64,000 nucleotides of DNA from Caulobacteraceae bacterium (GTDB taxonomy: Bacteria > Pseudomonadota > Alphaproteobacteria > Caulobacterales > Caulobacteraceae). The translations under genes and the position numbers were made by a program. The stretch covers positions 124,001-188,000 of the forward strand of contig JAIYCQ010000017.1 in NCBI GenBank assembly GCA_027487945.1, read 5' to 3'. Of the stretch, positions 61,678-64,000 are shown in pieces. A model generated the notes under the pieces. It saw only the letters and a program-made list of their open reading frames with translations. It was not told where the DNA came from and did no database searches. How positions within the stretch are numbered: the stretch's first letter is position 1; each line of letters begins with the position of its first letter.

Positions 61678-62446
61678 CCCCGCCATCCACGACCACGGCC
61701 TGGCCGGTCATGAAGGTGCCGGCCGCCGAAGCGAGGAACACCGCCGCGCCCGCGATCTCGTCCGGCTCGCCGATCCGGCGCAGCGGCACGGTCTCGGTGG
61801 AGCGCTTCAGGGTCTCGGGGTTGTCCCAAAGGGCCTTGGCGAAGTCGGTCTTGATCAGGCCCGGCGCGATGCAGTTCACGCGGATGCCGTGGCGGCCGTA
61901 CTCGTGGGCCAGGTTGCGGGCCAGCTGGAAGTCGGCGGCCTTGGAGATGTTGTAGGCGCCGATGACGGGCGAGCCGCGCAGGCCGCCGATGGAGCTGACG
62001 ATGATGACGGCGCCGTCCTTCCGCTCGATCATCTCCGGGATGACCATGTTGATCAGCCAGTGGTTGGAGACGATGTTGTTGTCGAGGATCTTGCGGAACT
62101 GGTCGTCCTCGATGCCGGCCATCGGGCCGTAGTAGGGGTTCGAGGCGGCGTTGCAGACGACGATGTCGACCTTGCCGAAAGCCTTGCGGGTTTCGTCGAC
62201 GACGCGCTGCAGGTCTTCCTTGGAGGAGATGTTGGCCGGGACGGCGATGGCCGTGCCTTCACCCTCGGCGGCGTTGATGGCGGCGGCGACCTCCTCGCAG
62301 GGGCCGGCCTTGCGCGAGGAGATCACCACCTTGGCGCCGTGCTGGGCCATGCGCTCGGCGATGGCCTTGCCGATGCCGCGCGAACTGCCGGTGATGATCG
62401 CGACCTTTCCGGTCAGATCGAAGAGGGTTCCTTGAGCAGCCGACAT
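61667..62446 (-). CDS. short-chain dehydrogenase/reductase
   Basis: 259 residues, classical SDR. Cofactor loop TGSSRGIGKAIAE, NAAS near 100 (CNAASNPYYG), catalytic Ser and Tyr-Lys in SSIGGLRGSPVIGAYNISKAA, and the C-terminal VVVDGGATI. An Arg after the first Gly motif (SSRKAG) suggests NADP. A PsrA/FadR-like palindrome upstream (62461-62473) hints at a lipid-linked role. Confidence 0.94.
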   Translation of the reverse strand: MSAAQGTLFDLTGKVAIITGSSRGIGKAIAERMAQHGAKVVISSRKAGPCEEVAAAINAAEGEGTAIAVPANISSKEDLQRVVDETRKAFGKVDIVVCNAASNPYYGPMAGIEDDQFRKILDNNIVSNHWLINMVIPEMIERKDGAVIIVSSIGGLRGSPVIGAYNISKAADFQLARNLAHEYGRHGIRVNCIAPGLIKTDFAKALWDNPETLKRSTETVPLRRIGEPDEIAGAAVFLASAAGTFMTGQAVVVDGGATI

Positions 62447-62460
62447 GCGCGCCTCCCTTT

Positions 62461-62473
62461 AAACGCTTGTTTG
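62461..62473. promoter_or_regulatory. PsrA-like operator before the SDR gene
   Basis: AAACGCTTGTTTG matches the CAAAC-N4-GTTTG pattern bound by PsrA/FadR-type TetR regulators of fatty-acid genes. It is 15 bases upstream of the SDR start on the minus strand. Confidence 0.45.
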
Positions 62474-62546
62474 ATTTGCGCGCACCGTGGTGGATGGTCG
62501 ACGTGGCGTCAAGCGCGACCTCCGGTCGGACCTGTCTTCGATTGCG

Positions 62547-62576
62547 TTGACTTCCCTGATCAACTGTGGCGCTAAT
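62547..62576 (+). promoter_or_regulatory. promoter of the terminal lipoprotein operon
   Basis: TTGACT (62547-62552) and GCTAAT (62571-62576), 18 bases apart, about 30 bases before the first start codon. The -10 fits the GCTAN-type housekeeping box described for Caulobacter. Confidence 0.6.
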
Positions 62577-62604
62577 TAACCATGGGTTGATGGGCGGGGG
62601 CTTA

Positions 62605-62976
62605 ATGACTCAATCGCGAGTGCTCGCCTGTCTGATCTGCGCCGCCTCGATATCCGCCGGCGGCTGTACCACGATCGAGATTTCGGGCGCGTCTCCGACG
62701 ATCGAGCGGCGATTCGGCCTGCTGCGCATCGAGCCCGCCGACGCCTCGACGGCGATCGTCATACGCAGTCGCGGGATCGGTCTCATTCCCACGACCGATG
62801 GTGTCACGGTCGGCTACGCGTCCCAATCCACGGCCTACTTCTACAGTCTGGAGCAGTGCCGGATCGTCCTCTTTCCGAACACGGTCGCCCAGGCCAACGC
62901 CTTCGCGTCCACATTGCGCCTCGCCGGGACCACCCCGGCGGGCGTCTGCGAAATCAGCCCGAAGGAAATGCCATGA
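62605..62976 (+). CDS. putative lipoprotein
   Basis: 123 residues. A signal ends at ASISAGGCTTIE, a workable lipobox with Cys about 22. The mature part is a small mixed domain (RFGLLRIEPADASTAIVI, TTDGVTVGYASQSTAYFY, CRIVLFPNTVAQANAFAST) with two more cysteines. No family recognised. ATG 62605 has GGGGG about seven bases upstream. Its stop overlaps the next gene as ATGA. Confidence 0.82.
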   Translation: MTQSRVLACLICAASISAGGCTTIEISGASPTIERRFGLLRIEPADASTAIVIRSRGIGLIPTTDGVTVGYASQSTAYFYSLEQCRIVLFPNTVAQANAFASTLRLAGTTPAGVCEISPKEMP

Positions 62977-63986
62977 CCAGACCGGTCCTTTACGTGAGCG
63001 TCGTCGCTTTGCTCGGGAGCGCCTGTGCGCCGATGGCGCAGGCTCCGTTGGTCTACAGTTCCAAGACCCAGGCCGGCGTGAACTTCACCACCACCTCCGC
63101 CGAGACGCCCGGGATCGAGATCAGCCTCGGCTACAAGACCCTGAACACCGCCTATGTTCCCGTCGCGGTCGCGCGCCCCTGCGACCAGAGCGACACGTCG
63201 ACCTGCACGACCGGCGCCTACGATATTCTTCCGGTGAGGGGCGGGAACGACGTCACTTTCGGTGTGAAGCCGACCGAGGAGATGCTGACACGGGCGATGA
63301 ACGCGACCTCCGACGCCAATGTGGCGCTGACCGCCGCGGAGGCGGCGTTGAAGGCCCGGGTCGCCGCTTCCGATACGGCCCAGGCGGCGCTCACGACCGC
63401 CCGCGCAGACCGCGAGAGCAAGGCAAAGGCGCTTGCCGAAGTCCCCCCGCCGCCGGAACAGCCGACCGACGGCGCGGCCGTCCCGCAGGACGCGGACGCT
63501 CCGGCCCGCGCGGCGGCCAAGAGCGCGTGGGATGCCGCCGAGATCACCTATAAGGAGGCCGAGGACAGCGCCGCAAAGGCGCAGACGGCAAAGACGACCG
63601 CCCAGGCGGAACGCGACCGGGCGGCCACCCGGCTTGCCGAGGAGCAGAACAAGGTCGCTCTTCTGCAGCGGGCGATCAGCGAGTCCGGCGCGACCGTCCG
63701 GACCGATGCCCTGTCCGTGTACGGGCGCTTCGAAGGGCGGGCTGACGCCAAGAAGACTGGCGGCGACGCCTCAGTGAGCGGCGTCGTCGGCAACGTCTTC
63801 TCGACCGGCGTGGCGTCACAGTACCTTGCCGAAGGCATTTCGCGCGGTCTCGGCACGGACGCGGCGACAGAGTGCGTCAGGCAGGGCGTCGAACTCCTGG
63901 GCGACGTCAAAGGGGACGCTCGCCCGGCCCGGGTCGATGCGATCCTGGCGCTCTGTCAGTCGACGACCAGCGCTGTCCGCAAGTAG
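62973..63986 (+). CDS. large lipoprotein with coiled-coil region
   Basis: 337 residues. Lipobox LLGSACAPMAQ (Cys about 18). First third: a beta-rich domain (KTQAGVNFTTTSAETPGIEI, LGYKTLNTAYVPVAVARPCD) with a Cys pair. Middle: long Ala-rich helices with heptad-like spacing (ALTAAEAALKARVAASDTAQ; AEDSAAKAQTAKTTAQAERD), a probable coiled coil. End: SVYGRFEGRADAKKTGGDAS and LGTDAATECVRQGVELLG. No family recognised. Coupled to the lipoprotein gene upstream, so they probably work together at the outer membrane. Confidence 0.82.
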   Translation: MTRPVLYVSVVALLGSACAPMAQAPLVYSSKTQAGVNFTTTSAETPGIEISLGYKTLNTAYVPVAVARPCDQSDTSTCTTGAYDILPVRGGNDVTFGVKPTEEMLTRAMNATSDANVALTAAEAALKARVAASDTAQAALTTARADRESKAKALAEVPPPPEQPTDGAAVPQDADAPARAAAKSAWDAAEITYKEAEDSAAKAQTAKTTAQAERDRAATRLAEEQNKVALLQRAISESGATVRTDALSVYGRFEGRADAKKTGGDASVSGVVGNVFSTGVASQYLAEGISRGLGTDAATECVRQGVELLGDVKGDARPARVDAILALCQSTTSAVRK

Positions 63987-64000
63987 CGCCGCCCCCTCAG

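Overview
The window is a high-GC chromosomal segment from an alphaproteobacterium, most probably Caulobacterales (Caulobacter/Phenylobacterium-like). This rests on protein signatures: a GapR-type DUF2312 protein, a CpdR-type single-domain response regulator ending in Ala-Ala, a short flagellin starting MSLNSVNTNVGAM, a TIGR02301-like exported protein, a zinc-free L36, a split F0 ATP synthase operon (I-a-c-b'-b) and a split glycine dehydrogenase. No phage, insertion sequence, CRISPR array or plasmid feature was found. The gene content is mostly housekeeping with scattered lineage-specific small genes.

Layout. 1-3.7 kb: end of a plant-polysaccharide locus (pectate-lyase-like C-terminus, GH43 glycosidase, convergent type-B carboxylesterase). 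4.3-6.9 kb: F0 operon atpI-atpB-atpE-atpF'-atpF closed by an intrinsic terminator. 8.3-13.5 kb: glycine cleavage operon on the minus strand (tandem glycine riboswitch, gcvT, gcvH, an uncharacterised gene, gcvPA, gcvPB). 13.6-14.0 kb: hicBA remnant in which the antitoxin is broken twice. 14.1-19.2 kb: argS, ispH, thrB, rnhA. 19.2-20.9 kb: MarR/nitroreductase-like operon behind two operator palindromes. 21-30 kb: NfeD/stomatin pair, Rieske oxygenase, peptidases, a TetR/SDR pair with a candidate operator, a Tat-exported hydrolase. 30-41.7 kb: sigma-54-type response regulator, aminoglycoside-phosphotransferase-fold (APH-fold) kinase, lone flagellin, RNase T2, gapR and a coupled partner, L36, lipoproteins, MltB-like transglycosylase, MFS transporter, motA. 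41.8-50.7 kb: Ala-rich lipoprotein, mnmC, type I secretion ABC/MFP pair, a LuxR-type membrane regulator with a second gene nested in another frame, tRNA-Val(GAC), cpdR. 50.8-57.3 kb: N-formylglutamate amidohydrolase, a candidate small RNA, typA, a DEAD-box helicase with a repetitive basic tail. 57.3-64 kb: NTF2-like protein, hybrid histidine kinase, DUF6481-like coiled coil, GNAT, aminotransferase, SDR and a two-lipoprotein operon.

Functional links. The gcv genes should be induced together by glycine through the riboswitch. The ATP synthase membrane sector has a strong hairpin after the c-subunit gene, as expected where c must be made in excess. Two MarR/TetR-type regulators sit next to clear palindromic operators. 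gapR, cpdR, motA and the flagellin belong to the cell-cycle and motility programme of the lineage.

Most notable signals are a candidate minus-strand small RNA at 51772-51853 with its own promoter, a palindrome in the promoter spacer, a UCCUCCC single-stranded motif and a UUCG terminator; two genes sharing about 280 bases in different frames of the same strand at 48.7-49.0 kb; and a hicB antitoxin with a nonsense codon lying exactly in a perfect 14-base inverted repeat. Family names come from recognising motifs by eye. No database search was run.
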